The notes: a model not told the origin generated them from the sequence alone. A stretch of 15,930 bases of DNA from JAYEJB01 sp034716415 (GCA_034716415.1 JAYEJB010000024.1:1-15930); one strand, 5' to 3'; shown: positions 1-6,765, counted from the first letter of the stretch. Numbers and translations are program-made.

Positions 1-116
1 CTCAAACCGAGCTGGCGTATATGACGCAGCCTCTGCACGTACGGATGATCGATCACCCTCCGCTCGCGGTCCGAAAAGCTGATTGTCCCGTGTATCGGGT
101 CGCGAATCTCGTACAT
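1..116 (-). CDS. HD-superfamily phosphohydrolase, N-terminal fragment (runs off the window)
   Basis: Reading the minus strand from the ATG at 116-114 gives 38 codons with no stop before the window edge. The peptide begins MYEIRDPIHGTISFS and continues with DHPYVQRLRHIRQLGL. The pair 'IRDPIHG' and 'QRLRHIRQLGL' is the classic N-terminus of COG1078/dGTPase-like HD proteins, metal-dependent phosphohydrolases whose known members cleave dNTPs or other nucleotides. The HD metal-binding residues themselves lie outside the window, so the substrate cannot be judged. No Shine-Dalgarno sequence is obvious ahead of the ATG. The gene is on the same strand as the operon ending at 234 and is separated from it by a 117-bp gap with a probable terminator, so it is likely its own unit. 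Family confident, exact function unknown. Confidence 0.85.
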   Translation of the reverse strand, partial: MYEIRDPIHGTISFSDRERRVIDHPYVQRLRHIRQLGL

Positions 117-233
117 AAGGTCTATATCTCTAACTTAGCAGGAATGAGGGAAGCTTAAAAGTAATGTCCAGCCGAGTGCCGGACACCCTGAAGGCTTTTT
201 GACTGTTAAGCTTTTCAGCTTTTAAGCTGATGT
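117..233. other. Intergenic spacer between the hydrolase operon and the HD gene
   Basis: No coding signal. It holds a perfect inverted repeat, TCAGCT-TTTA-AGCTGA, at 215-230, only three bases past the hydrolase stop, and a second hairpin at 166-184. The promoter of the HD gene must lie in 117-165 on the minus strand; an A/T-rich stretch there could supply a -10, but no convincing -35/-10 pair is visible. Confidence 0.5.
158..184 (-). terminator. Probable rho-independent terminator of the hydrolase operon
   Basis: On the minus strand GTCCGGC-ACTCG-GCTGGAC forms a 7-bp stem (one G-U pair) with a 5-nt loop, followed by ATTACTTTT. It lies about 50 nt past the alpha/beta hydrolase stop. The T-tract is interrupted, so efficiency is uncertain. 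Confidence 0.5.
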
Positions 234-1010
234 TCACTTGACGATCTCCTTCATCCAACCGACCACTTCGGCCATCAAGTCCGGTGCCAGCTCGAACATG
301 GTCGTACCGTGCCCGGCCTCCTTGAACTCCTTCAGTATCGCGTCATCCTTGATAACGGCCAGCTTCCTGTTCGTCTCGAAGGAAAGCGTGTCATCTTCAC
401 TGGCAACGAGATACAGACCCTGGCTCTCCGCGAACATCTCCACCTTGTCCGGGGTCGTCACGCCGCGGTAATCGAAACCGGGAGACAGTGCGACCACCGC
501 GGGCACTTCGTCATGCGCGCCACCGTAAGCGATGGCCAGGTTCGCTCCGATGGAAGCGCCGACCACGGCAAGCCGCCCTTTCACGACTCCCCGCTCTTCG
601 AGCCACGCGACCGCCGCCTCAACGTCCTTGATCTTCGCCTGGTGGTCCAAATCCTCGAAATGCTTGTAATCAAGTTTCTCTCCGCCCCTATCCGTGCTCT
701 CGCCGTGTCCGCGCAGGTCGATCGCCAACACATGCGTGAAGCCTTCAGCGAGCAGGGCTTCAGCGAAACCCAGCCAGCTCTCTTTCATCGCCGGCATCAT
801 ATGCAGCAATAGGGCGGCAGGACCGTCCGGCTCGCCGGTGTAATGGTCGGCGACGATAGTGACGCCGTCTTCCGTATTGAAGCTGACCTTCTCTGACATA
901 TCGCTCGATTCCGGGATCGCTGGAGATGCAGTCGGGATGCACCCGACCCCAACAGCCAACGACGCGGTGATCATTAGAACCAGGACCGATGCCCTGCTTG
1001 TGTCGAACAT
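234..1010 (-). CDS. Alpha/beta hydrolase, probable lipoprotein (258 aa)
   Basis: Alpha/beta-hydrolase fold serine hydrolase, probably envelope-anchored and acting on a small ester, amide or similar substrate. Visible landmarks: oxyanion-side strand 'LLLHMMP' (~68-73), 'AIDLRGHGES' (~96-105), nucleophile elbow GASIG with Ser153, acid Asp206 or Asp207 in 'ASEDDT', and catalytic His234 in 'AGHGTT'. The ORF is open upstream to 1208, but that extension overlaps the protease gene and is rich in Arg/Pro/Ser, so it is not coding. The ATG at 1010 gives a hydrophobic signal peptide ending in 'VGVGC' (Cys24), a loose lipobox. An alternative ATG at 899 (MSEKVSF, 221 aa) would give a cytoplasmic enzyme, and its leader resembles that of the ATPase gene at 4037. 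Last gene of the operon, 25 bp after the protease stop. Family sure; start and location moderately sure. Confidence 0.85.
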   Translation of the reverse strand: MFDTSRASVLVLMITASLAVGVGCIPTASPAIPESSDMSEKVSFNTEDGVTIVADHYTGEPDGPAALLLHMMPAMKESWLGFAEALLAEGFTHVLAIDLRGHGESTDRGGEKLDYKHFEDLDHQAKIKDVEAAVAWLEERGVVKGRLAVVGASIGANLAIAYGGAHDEVPAVVALSPGFDYRGVTTPDKVEMFAESQGLYLVASEDDTLSFETNRKLAVIKDDAILKEFKEAGHGTTMFELAPDLMAEVVGWMKEIVK

Positions 1011-1035
1011 AAGACCGGATTTGACGACGGAATCC

Positions 1036-2025
1036 CTACTCGTCGATCTCGTACGGCACCGAGCCGTTAAGATCACCGGCGTAGAAATCACGCAGGAAGG
1101 AATCCACCATATCGGCCACGATGAGATACCCAAGACTACCGCCGATATCCCCCCTGGCCGCGGCCGTGGGCAGTCCGATGAAATTACCGTGGATGTCGAA
1201 AGCGGCACCTCCGGACGTACCGCTGTCCACGAGCGCCGACGTCTTGATGAGGTCGCTGCCGACCCGCCCGCTCACCACCCCCTCCGTGAGGGTGAAAGTC
1301 TGTGCGCCGACACCGGGGTAGCCGGCAATGAAGACGGTATCGCCGAGCTTGAGCCCACGGGACGCACGCAACGCCCCGTCCATCGATATGTAGGTGAACG
1401 CATCAGGCACCTCGCCTCCCTCCAAATGCTCCATGATCTGTAATACCGCCAGATCCTGATCCGGCTGGATCGCGACGGTTTCCGCGATGAACTCGGTGTT
1501 CGGGGGCTGTTCCATGTCATCGGTAAATCCGATACCGCAGAACCTGATGAGCGTGCCGTCCGAACTGACGAGTAAGTGATGGTTCGTGACTACGAATCCA
1601 CTCTTGTCCACCACGGTCCCTGAACCGGTGTAGAAGACGTCCTTGTTGACGTTGTCGAGACATATGATCTCCACCACCGAACCGAGTACGTTCTCTATGG
1701 GAAACAGGGAATCGTAATCAAAAGCCGTCCCGCTGCCCTCCCCTCTCATCACGAGACTGTCCAGCCTGTCGTCCAACGTATCCCGCTCTACGATCCGCGC
1801 TTCCTCCATGGTGCGGATGCGCCCCTCAAGCAGGTCCTGTTTGTCCTGAAAATCCTGTTCGGTCTGTTCCCGCTCCCCCGCGTACCGGTAGTAACTCATG
1901 ATGCTGACCGATACCTGGCTGGCGAACGTCAAAAAAGACGCCGCGAGCGCCATCAGCATCGCGGATCTCAGACTGATCATTCGGGTCGATCTCTTCCGCC
2001 CTTGTTTGGACTCGGATTCCTGCAT
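1036..2025 (-). CDS. Membrane-anchored trypsin-like serine protease without PDZ domain (329 aa)
   Basis: HtrA/trypsin-like (S1C-type) protease. Order: basic cytosolic N-terminus, one membrane helix (~16-43), a charged probable coiled coil (~50-92), then the double-barrel protease domain (~110-310). The triad is readable: His150 in 'VVTNHH', Asp191 in 'DQDLAVL', Ser271 in 'SGTSGG'. After the barrel the protein ends within about 20 residues, so there is no PDZ domain, unlike DegP/DegS. One N-terminal helix predicts a catalytic domain outside the membrane. The ATG at 2025 lies 2 bp after the stop of the ATPase gene, indicating translational coupling. Met16 (ATG at 1980), preceded by GGAAGAG 12 nt upstream, is an alternative start that keeps the whole helix. 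Its role beside a secretion-type ATPase is unknown; processing or quality control of transferred proteins is inference. Confidence 0.88.
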   Translation of the reverse strand: MQESESKQGRKRSTRMISLRSAMLMALAASFLTFASQVSVSIMSYYRYAGEREQTEQDFQDKQDLLEGRIRTMEEARIVERDTLDDRLDSLVMRGEGSGTAFDYDSLFPIENVLGSVVEIICLDNVNKDVFYTGSGTVVDKSGFVVTNHHLLVSSDGTLIRFCGIGFTDDMEQPPNTEFIAETVAIQPDQDLAVLQIMEHLEGGEVPDAFTYISMDGALRASRGLKLGDTVFIAGYPGVGAQTFTLTEGVVSGRVGSDLIKTSALVDSGTSGGAAFDIHGNFIGLPTAAARGDIGGSLGYLIVADMVDSFLRDFYAGDLNGSVPYEIDE

Positions 2026-2027
2026 AA

Positions 2028-4037
2028 TCAGAACTTGACGGTATCACCCGGTTTCAGAGGCTTCGCGTCTTCATCCCCCTTCACCTTTTCATCTTCCGAT
2101 TTTCTCGCTTTCTCATTTTTATCTTTCTCCGACGGCTTCGCACTATCGGACGGGATTGCCGCGTCGCCCTCCGGGCTCCTCGCAACGCTCGAGCCTTGCT
2201 CTCGCGCCTTCTTCTCCTCCCGTGGCTTCAACGAAGACAATGATACGCCCTCACCTTCAGGATCGACCATCAATACCGGCGCTGAACTGGCCTTGACCGG
2301 CTTCTTGGGACCTTTATTCCTGAGCTTCCGGTCTTGCACGTCCCGCGTCCCGCTTCCCGCCTCCCGCTTCCCGCTTCCCGCTCTGTCCGGCTGTCCGGCT
2401 GTCCGGCTTCCCGCCTCAACCCGCCTACCCTTCGCGTCCAGCTTCTTCATGGCCGGCTTCGGCGGCTCCTGATCCTTCAGGTGCATGTGCTCCTTGCAGT
2501 ACCACGGCCGCGACCAGTCCGGCTCGAAAGTCAGCTTCTGGATCTCGCCGCAGACCGAACACGGGATATCATATTTGGCCTCTTTCTTCTTCTTACCAAC
2601 CGGCTTCTCCGCTTCTTTGATCTTCGGGGAGCTCTCAATCAGACTCTCCAGATTCTTCTCGTCAACGCCAAGTTCACTGGCGGCGGAGATGATATCCTGT
2701 GCGGCGGCTTCTTCCTCCTCGCCCTCCTGATCGGCCAGGCCGCTCCAACGCATGACCTTGGCCTCGATCTTGAGGCGCTGACGCGAATACCTCTCACGCG
2801 ACACCTTCATGACCTTCTCCTTACTACCCATCGGATTGCCGACCGGCGGAAGCATACTGGCCGAAAAAGGTTCGGACGCGACACCGTCGATCATCAAACG
2901 CAGATAGACATCGAATTTGCGGAGGTTCACCAGGTCCTCCGCAGTGAACGTCGGCATGAACTCCAAAGCCAATATCTCCGCGTCAGCCGCACCGACACGA
3001 TAACACAGTATCGTCCCGACGTTGCCGAAAACCGCGGCGCGCGTCTCATCGTCCATCTGTTCGATATACTGATGGCCGACCGTCAACGAAAGCCGGTACT
3101 TCCTGGCTTCAGACAGGATACTCGCGAACGACTCGTTGGCGAAGTTCTGAAACTCATCGACGAACAGGTAGAAGTCCTGCCGCTCGTCTTCAGGCATGTC
3201 GACGCGCTCCATCGCCGCCATCTGCAGCTTGGTGATGATCATGCCGCCGAGAAGACGCATGTTCTCCTCTCCCACGAGACCCTTCGACAGGTTGACGATC
3301 AGGATCTTCCGAGTGTCCATGATGTCGCGCATGTCGATCGTGGACTTTACCTGCGCCACGATGTTGCGGATGATACGCGCGGACAGGAACTGCCCGACCT
3401 TGTTCTGCACCGGAGCAATCGCCTCGGTCCGATACTTGTCCTGCCAGGACGCGAACTCCTTGACCCAAAACGTCTTGACGACCGGGTCCTGAATGAGCGC
3501 AACGATGCGCCTGCGGTACTCTTCATCCGCGAGGATCCTACTGATGCCGAGAAGCGTCGAGCCGGGCGCATCCAAAAGCGCCAACACGGTGTTCAGCAGG
3601 ATGTATTCCATCCGAGGCGACCAGACGTCAGGCCAGATCTTCTTGAAGACACCCATCAGTCCGCTGGCGATGAGATGCTTCTGATTCTCGTTCGCTGCCT
3701 CGAAGATATTGAATCCTACCGGATTCTCCATGTCTCCGGGATTGAAGTAGACGACGTCGTTGATGCGATGCGGTGGAATGAAATCAAGCAGCTTGTCCGC
3801 CGCGTCGCCGTGCGGATCGACGAAACAGAGGCCGTGCCCGGCATTGATGTCCGACACGATGATATTCTCCATGCCGGTCGTCTTTCCCATGCCGGTCTTA
3901 CCGATCATGTACATGTGGCGCCGGCGGTCGTCCGTCTTGATACCGAAAACCTTTTCCTGATTACGGAAATTCGTCTTGGCGAACAATGACACCTCGTTCT
4001 CGTGGTCGTGGTCGTATGGTGGTGGTTTCTCTGACAT
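2028..4037 (-). CDS. VirD4/TraG-like P-loop ATPase (T4SS coupling-protein family, 669 aa)
   Basis: DNA- or protein-pumping ATPase of the HerA/FtsK superfamily, VirD4/TraG-TraD type. Walker A GKTGMGKT is at 46-53, a strand 'CFVDPHGD' at 71-78, Walker B 'YLFVDE' at 290-295 followed by 'FQNFA', and the 'SEARKYRLSL..GHQY' stretch (~309-323) typical of the family's TraM-recognition region. It has no membrane helix, unlike VirD4; the neighbouring gene at 4053-5483 supplies one. The C-terminal third is accessory: a probable zinc knuckle (Cys493, Cys496, Cys514, His517) in a setting 'RPWYCKEH' that recalls small CPR zinc motifs, then about 150 residues of charged low-complexity tail partly encoded by tandem DNA repeats (2340-2414). 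It starts 15 bp after the upstream stop and ends 2 bp before the protease ATG. Family assignment is strong; the transferred substrate is unknown. Confidence 0.9.
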   Translation of the reverse strand: MSEKPPPYDHDHENEVSLFAKTNFRNQEKVFGIKTDDRRRHMYMIGKTGMGKTTGMENIIVSDINAGHGLCFVDPHGDAADKLLDFIPPHRINDVVYFNPGDMENPVGFNIFEAANENQKHLIASGLMGVFKKIWPDVWSPRMEYILLNTVLALLDAPGSTLLGISRILADEEYRRRIVALIQDPVVKTFWVKEFASWQDKYRTEAIAPVQNKVGQFLSARIIRNIVAQVKSTIDMRDIMDTRKILIVNLSKGLVGEENMRLLGGMIITKLQMAAMERVDMPEDERQDFYLFVDEFQNFANESFASILSEARKYRLSLTVGHQYIEQMDDETRAAVFGNVGTILCYRVGAADAEILALEFMPTFTAEDLVNLRKFDVYLRLMIDGVASEPFSASMLPPVGNPMGSKEKVMKVSRERYSRQRLKIEAKVMRWSGLADQEGEEEEAAAQDIISAASELGVDEKNLESLIESSPKIKEAEKPVGKKKKEAKYDIPCSVCGEIQKLTFEPDWSRPWYCKEHMHLKDQEPPKPAMKKLDAKGRRVEAGSRTAGQPDRAGSGKREAGSGTRDVQDRKLRNKGPKKPVKASSAPVLMVDPEGEGVSLSSLKPREEKKAREQGSSVARSPEGDAAIPSDSAKPSEKDKNEKARKSEDEKVKGDEDAKPLKPGDTVKF
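2340..2414. repeat. Tandem 7-mer and 8-mer repeats inside the ATPase gene
   Basis: On the plus strand six consecutive 7-mers of the form NTCCCGC run from 2340 to 2381, then TC, then three exact TGTCCGGC 8-mers (2384-2407), then one more TTCCCGC (2408-2414). They encode part of the Gly/Arg/Ser/Ala-rich tail of the VirD4-like protein (~residues 541-566). The 13-mer TTCCCGCTCTGTC at 2375-2387 recurs exactly at 7781-7793 in the intergenic repeat element. Neither 7 nor 8 is a multiple of three, so gain or loss of one unit would shift the reading frame. Confidence 0.85.
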
Positions 4038-4052
4038 ATCTTCGACTATCCG

Positions 4053-5483
4053 CTACGCAAACGGCAAATTCGCCGGTGGCTCACCCTCTTCCTCTTCTGC
4101 CTTCGGCTCTTCCGCCTCCGCTGGCGCGACCTTGAACGGCGATTCCGTAAAATCACCGGTCGGCAGACGCGACGGCGGTTCGGCGCGCTTGGCGTCCGTC
4201 TTCTTGATGAGCGGAGCCTTCACATCGAGCATCGGATAGTGATAAAGCGTGGCGAGCTCCTCGGTGTTGAGGATGAACGGCGTGCCACCCTCGTTGCTCC
4301 GACTACGGAATCTCCTTACGACCGACGTCTTCTTCGCCTGTTCCGTCCATCTCTGATAGAAATAATCGCTCTTCGGCGTAACCTTGCCGTAGGTCTTGAT
4401 CTCATTCATGTCGAGCGCCGAAAACTGCATCATCGAACCCTTCAGCGCGGTGAAGCGTTTCTTGGAGAAGATGTCATGCTTGCCGGCGTAGACGACCCTG
4501 ATCTTCGTCTTGAAGCCGATCTTCGAAAGCTTCATCTGGATCGCCTCAAGCACCCCCCGCTCCCCCGGACTCATGTTCAACATCTTGAATTCATCCTTCT
4601 TCTTCTCTTCCTTCTTGGGGGGTTCACCGGTCTCGAAGATGCCGGCCAGCTCCTTGGCGACGCCCTTCGGCAGCCACATAAGGGCGTCGAGCGGCGAAGC
4701 CTTGGGTTTGACGGTCTTACCCATCATCTTGTCGACCGCCTTCTGACCATCGTCCTTCCACTTGGAGTCGGTCGGAGTTATCAGGAACTGGACCCAAATC
4801 TGTTCGTTCGCCTTGAGGGACGCCAATATCTCCAAGAGTGTCGACAACGGATCCTTGAACGGATATTCGGCTGAAGTGTGTTCGAACTGGAAATAGGTCC
4901 TGATCGGCAGATGGCTCGGCCGTTTGAGGGTAAACTCCGTCCCGAACGTGTTCCATTCCGGATTCGGGAAAGTCTTCGGGATGGTGTCCGTGTAATCCGC
5001 TATCTCGATAATTTCAGCGTCAGGGTACTGCGCATAGATGGCCGCTTCGACCAGGTCGCGATGCTTGTTCCAGGTATGCACCATGAACTGCACGTATCCG
5101 CCGACGGACGCGATCTCGAAACTGAAGGTCGGCTGAATCTTACCGAGCCAATATTTCTCGTACCGATCAAGACCGGAATACGCTCCGCCCAGCGTGCTGA
5201 AGATGTGCTCGACCGCCTTGGCGGTCTGCTCATTCTGTCTCGGCACATCAATAGCCAGAATCGTGGTCGTGACCTTGTTGGCGACAAAGAGATTCTGACG
5301 CCACAGCACCCACAGGTGCCAGCCGCCCCAAATCACGATGAAAATGAACGGAATCCAGCCGAAATCCAAGAAAATCCGTACCAGCATAAGTGGGTACGGT
5401 AAATCACCGAGTTGCGTAAAATAGCCGGGCAGCCCCTGATACCAGCTCATTAACCAGCTAAGGTCGATTACGATGGGGGTCAT
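4053..5483 (-). CDS. Membrane-anchored partner of the VirD4-like ATPase (476 aa)
   Basis: A protein of the type found beside VirD4-like ATPases in Patescibacteria; I do not assign an enzymatic activity. One or two hydrophobic segments lie near the N-terminus (~32-62, aromatic-rich, ending 'HLWVLWRQ'), followed by a large soluble cytosolic region. That region starts with 'LAIDVPRQNEQ' (~77-85) and includes 'KIRVVYAGKHDIFS' (~327-340) and 'NTEELATLYHYP' (406-417). The last motif resembles the 'stEELAtLwHlP' segment that precedes the P-loop in larger single-chain TraG/HerA-like proteins, so this gene plus the next may be a split version of one machine; that is from memory and inference. The C-terminus is acidic and Pro-rich. 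First gene of the operon, with its stop 15 bp before the ATPase ATG. No good Shine-Dalgarno is seen; Met12 is an alternative start. Confidence 0.75.
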   Translation of the reverse strand: MTPIVIDLSWLMSWYQGLPGYFTQLGDLPYPLMLVRIFLDFGWIPFIFIVIWGGWHLWVLWRQNLFVANKVTTTILAIDVPRQNEQTAKAVEHIFSTLGGAYSGLDRYEKYWLGKIQPTFSFEIASVGGYVQFMVHTWNKHRDLVEAAIYAQYPDAEIIEIADYTDTIPKTFPNPEWNTFGTEFTLKRPSHLPIRTYFQFEHTSAEYPFKDPLSTLLEILASLKANEQIWVQFLITPTDSKWKDDGQKAVDKMMGKTVKPKASPLDALMWLPKGVAKELAGIFETGEPPKKEEKKKDEFKMLNMSPGERGVLEAIQMKLSKIGFKTKIRVVYAGKHDIFSKKRFTALKGSMMQFSALDMNEIKTYGKVTPKSDYFYQRWTEQAKKTSVVRRFRSRSNEGGTPFILNTEELATLYHYPMLDVKAPLIKKTDAKRAEPPSRLPTGDFTESPFKVAPAEAEEPKAEEEEGEPPANLPFA

Positions 5484-5534
5484 TTCCGGATTGGATATAA
5501 ATTGAGTCTATGCCGGACAGGCCGACACAGGAAG

Positions 5535-5543
5535 ATATTAGCA
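5535..5543 (-). promoter_or_regulatory. Candidate extended -10 promoter of the four-gene operon
   Basis: The minus strand reads TGC-TAATAT here, fitting an extended -10 (TGn plus a 4/6 match to TATAAT), about 52 nt upstream of the ATG at 5483. No convincing -35 is found 16-18 nt further upstream, so this is tentative. Confidence 0.35.
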
Positions 5544-5581
5544 TATTTAAGGGGAGTTGGGAAACTGAAACGTGATCGGGT

Positions 5582-5675
5582 GAGAAAGAGAGAAAGAGAG
5601 AAAGAAAGAAAGTCATATTGGAGTCCGGGTTGTGACCGGACACGTATTTTTAGCTCTCTCACTCTCTCACTTTCC
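5582..5675. repeat. Purine tract, hairpin and pyrimidine tract upstream of the operon
   Basis: The plus strand has an uninterrupted 31-nt purine run of GAAA/GAGA units (5582-5612), a hairpin GTCCGG-N7-CCGGAC (5623-5641), then a CT-rich run with two CTCTCTCAC units (5654-5670). The purine and pyrimidine tracts are roughly complementary, so RNA or single-stranded DNA could fold into one imperfect long hairpin with the GTCCGG hairpin inside. No gene fits this stretch. Confidence 0.6.
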
Positions 5676-5703
5676 AACAAAAAACCCGCGAGATGCGGGT
5701 TGC
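5676..5703 (-). terminator. Rho-independent terminator of the lipoprotein gene
   Basis: On the minus strand AACCCGC-ATCTC-GCGGGTT forms a 7-bp perfect stem that runs into a T-rich tail (TTTTTTGTTGG). It starts about 13 nt past the stop of the lipoprotein gene at 5715. Confidence 0.85.
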
Positions 5704-5714
5704 GGGTAGCCTGA

Positions 5715-6290
5715 TCAGCGTCCGATCCGGTCGGTCAGAGTATCGACAGCCCCTTCAGCCTGGTCGATAGCCCTGTCGGCTCGTTCGAGCGCCTCCTCGA
5801 CGTCGGGCATGGATTCGACGATGATGTCGGGTCCGAGTCCGATACCATCGAAAGCGGCTTCGAGATCCCTGTGCACATCACGCAATTCCGTGATGTTCTG
5901 ACGGAGATCGAGCAGTGCGCTCATGCGTCGCCGATCCGTCATGATACCGCCCCGGTCAGGATTCTCGAACAGCGTTCCATCGGCTTCACGCAGCCAATTC
6001 TGGACCTCACGATACCAGAAATCGACCGCAGTCCCCCATCTCCTGTCGTCCGAGATGCCGGCCGCATCGGATACTCTCGACAGCCCGTGAGTAGAACTCA
6101 CGAGAAGAATCGAGGCTTCCCCGAGCGGATCCTCCGACGTGTCATCGGCATCATCGTTTACCGGCATTTCCGTGGGTGTGGTCTCCTGGTATGGAGGAGC
6201 CGTATCCCGGGTCACGCCGTCGAGGGATCCCGCGCAGCCGGCCAGGGACATGGTCAGAACCGTCGTCATGACCGACAACATTCGTGTCAT
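5715..6290 (-). CDS. Small lipoprotein of unknown function (191 aa)
   Basis: The N-terminus MTRMLSVMTTVLTMSLAGC is a textbook lipoprotein signal: short positive start, hydrophobic core and lipobox LAGC with Cys19. A polar, Thr/Pro/Asp-rich linker follows (~20-60), then a mostly helical, charged domain. The last 70 residues have spaced hydrophobics (RDLEAAFDGI, VEEALERADRAIDQAEGAV) suggesting a coiled coil or helical hairpin. I recognise no family. The start is well supported: AAGGAG lies 6 nt before the ATG. It is monocistronic, with its own promoter (6333-6360) and terminator (5676-5703), and is transcribed divergently from the tail-anchored protein at 6429. Predicted location: outer face of the cytoplasmic membrane. 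Confidence 0.85.
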   Translation of the reverse strand: MTRMLSVMTTVLTMSLAGCAGSLDGVTRDTAPPYQETTPTEMPVNDDADDTSEDPLGEASILLVSSTHGLSRVSDAAGISDDRRWGTAVDFWYREVQNWLREADGTLFENPDRGGIMTDRRRMSALLDLRQNITELRDVHRDLEAAFDGIGLGPDIIVESMPDVEEALERADRAIDQAEGAVDTLTDRIGR

Positions 6291-6332
6291 CGTCTTCTCC
6301 TTGGTGTTTGGGTCGAAAGGAACCTTGCTTAC

Positions 6333-6360
6333 CTTATCCCTGCGGATGCCCGTCCGTCAA
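6333..6360 (-). promoter_or_regulatory. Promoter of the lipoprotein gene
   Basis: Minus strand: -35 TTGACG (6360-6355, 5/6), 16-nt spacer, -10 GATAAG (6338-6333, 4/6). The predicted transcript would start near 6326, leaving a leader of about 35 nt that contains AAGGAG. Confidence 0.6.
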
Positions 6361-6376
6361 TCGGCGCTCGGTCAAA

Positions 6377-6405
6377 TTGACTTAGAGGGGCCGATTCGCT
6401 ATGTT
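6377..6405 (+). promoter_or_regulatory. Promoter of the tail-anchored protein gene
   Basis: -35 TTGACT (6377-6382, 5/6), 17-nt spacer, -10 TATGTT (6400-6405, 4/6). Its -35 lies 16 bp from the -35 of the divergent lipoprotein promoter, so the two promoters stand back to back. Confidence 0.6.
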
Positions 6406-6415
6406 TACGAATCGG
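6391..6415. promoter_or_regulatory. Operator-like inverted repeat over the -10 and start region
   Basis: CCGATTCG (6391-6398) and CGAATCGG (6408-6415) form a perfect 8-bp inverted repeat with a 9-nt centre. The -10 element lies in the centre, and the right arm ends directly before the Shine-Dalgarno sequence (AAAGGAG, 6416-6422). The geometry fits a binding site for a dimeric repressor; an RNA hairpin is less likely because only the right arm would be transcribed. Confidence 0.55.
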
Positions 6416-6428
6416 AAAGGAGATGTCG

Positions 6429-6722
6429 ATGACGCTCTTTGAACGAATTTGCCGCTGGTATAACGTGGGTACGACGCACACCGTCGTCAAGGAAGAACGG
6501 TTCGAGGAAAGGAAGCCAGTGGAACAAAAAATCGTGGGATTCCGCCAGTCAGCCATGACCGTCGAGGAAAAGGTAGAAACGTGGACAGAACATTACGCGA
6601 GTCCCGACGGCATGGGACTGCGGAGATCGATGGTAAAATTCCTTCGTCGCGCATTCATCATGACGCTGACGCTCGCGGTCATCGCCGCGACTGTCGCTAT
6701 CGTCGCCAGTCAGATGGACTGA
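6429..6722 (+). CDS. Small tail-anchored membrane protein of unknown function (97 aa)
   Basis: I recognise no family. The protein is hydrophilic and charged for its first 70 residues (e.g. VVKEERFEERKPVEQKIVGF), then has a basic patch (LRRSMVKFLRRA) and one C-terminal membrane helix (MTLTLAVIAATVAIVASQ) ending two residues later. The basic patch before the helix predicts the soluble part in the cytoplasm. The start is chosen by the ribosome-binding site: AAAGGAG at 6416-6422 lies 6 nt before the ATG at 6429, while the in-frame ATG at 6423 would abut it. The gene has its own promoter and a strong terminator. Divergent pairing with an envelope lipoprotein suggests shared control, but no joint function can be shown. 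Confidence 0.8.
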   Translation: MTLFERICRWYNVGTTHTVVKEERFEERKPVEQKIVGFRQSAMTVEEKVETWTEHYASPDGMGLRRSMVKFLRRAFIMTLTLAVIAATVAIVASQMD

Positions 6723-6732
6723 TCGTCCGTCC

Positions 6733-6765
6733 GAGGTCCGAAATTTCAACACGGATCTCTTTTTT
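6733..6765 (+). terminator. Rho-independent terminator of the tail-anchored gene
   Basis: GAGGTCCG (6733-6740) pairs with CGGATCTC (6752-6759), an 8-bp stem with one G-U and an 11-nt loop, followed by TTTTTT. It begins 10 nt after the stop. Confidence 0.88.

Noticed and set aside
1011..1208. N-terminal extension of the alpha/beta hydrolase
   Set aside because: The open frame continues upstream, but it overlaps the protease gene, reads as Arg/Pro/Ser-rich shadow, and would put a signal peptide in the middle of the protein.
2334..3989. Plus-strand ORF of 551 codons opposite the ATPase
   Set aside because: Antisense shadow of a gene with intact Walker A and B motifs.
5623..5651. Hairpin GTCCGG-N7-CCGGAC followed by TATTTTTA as a plus-strand terminator
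   Set aside because: No plus-strand gene lies upstream of it within the window, so a terminator call has no transcript to act on.
5502..5714. Small plus-strand ORF across the purine tract
   Set aside because: Product is low-complexity Arg/Lys/Glu from the GA repeats, with no ribosome-binding site; it also runs through the opposite-strand terminator.
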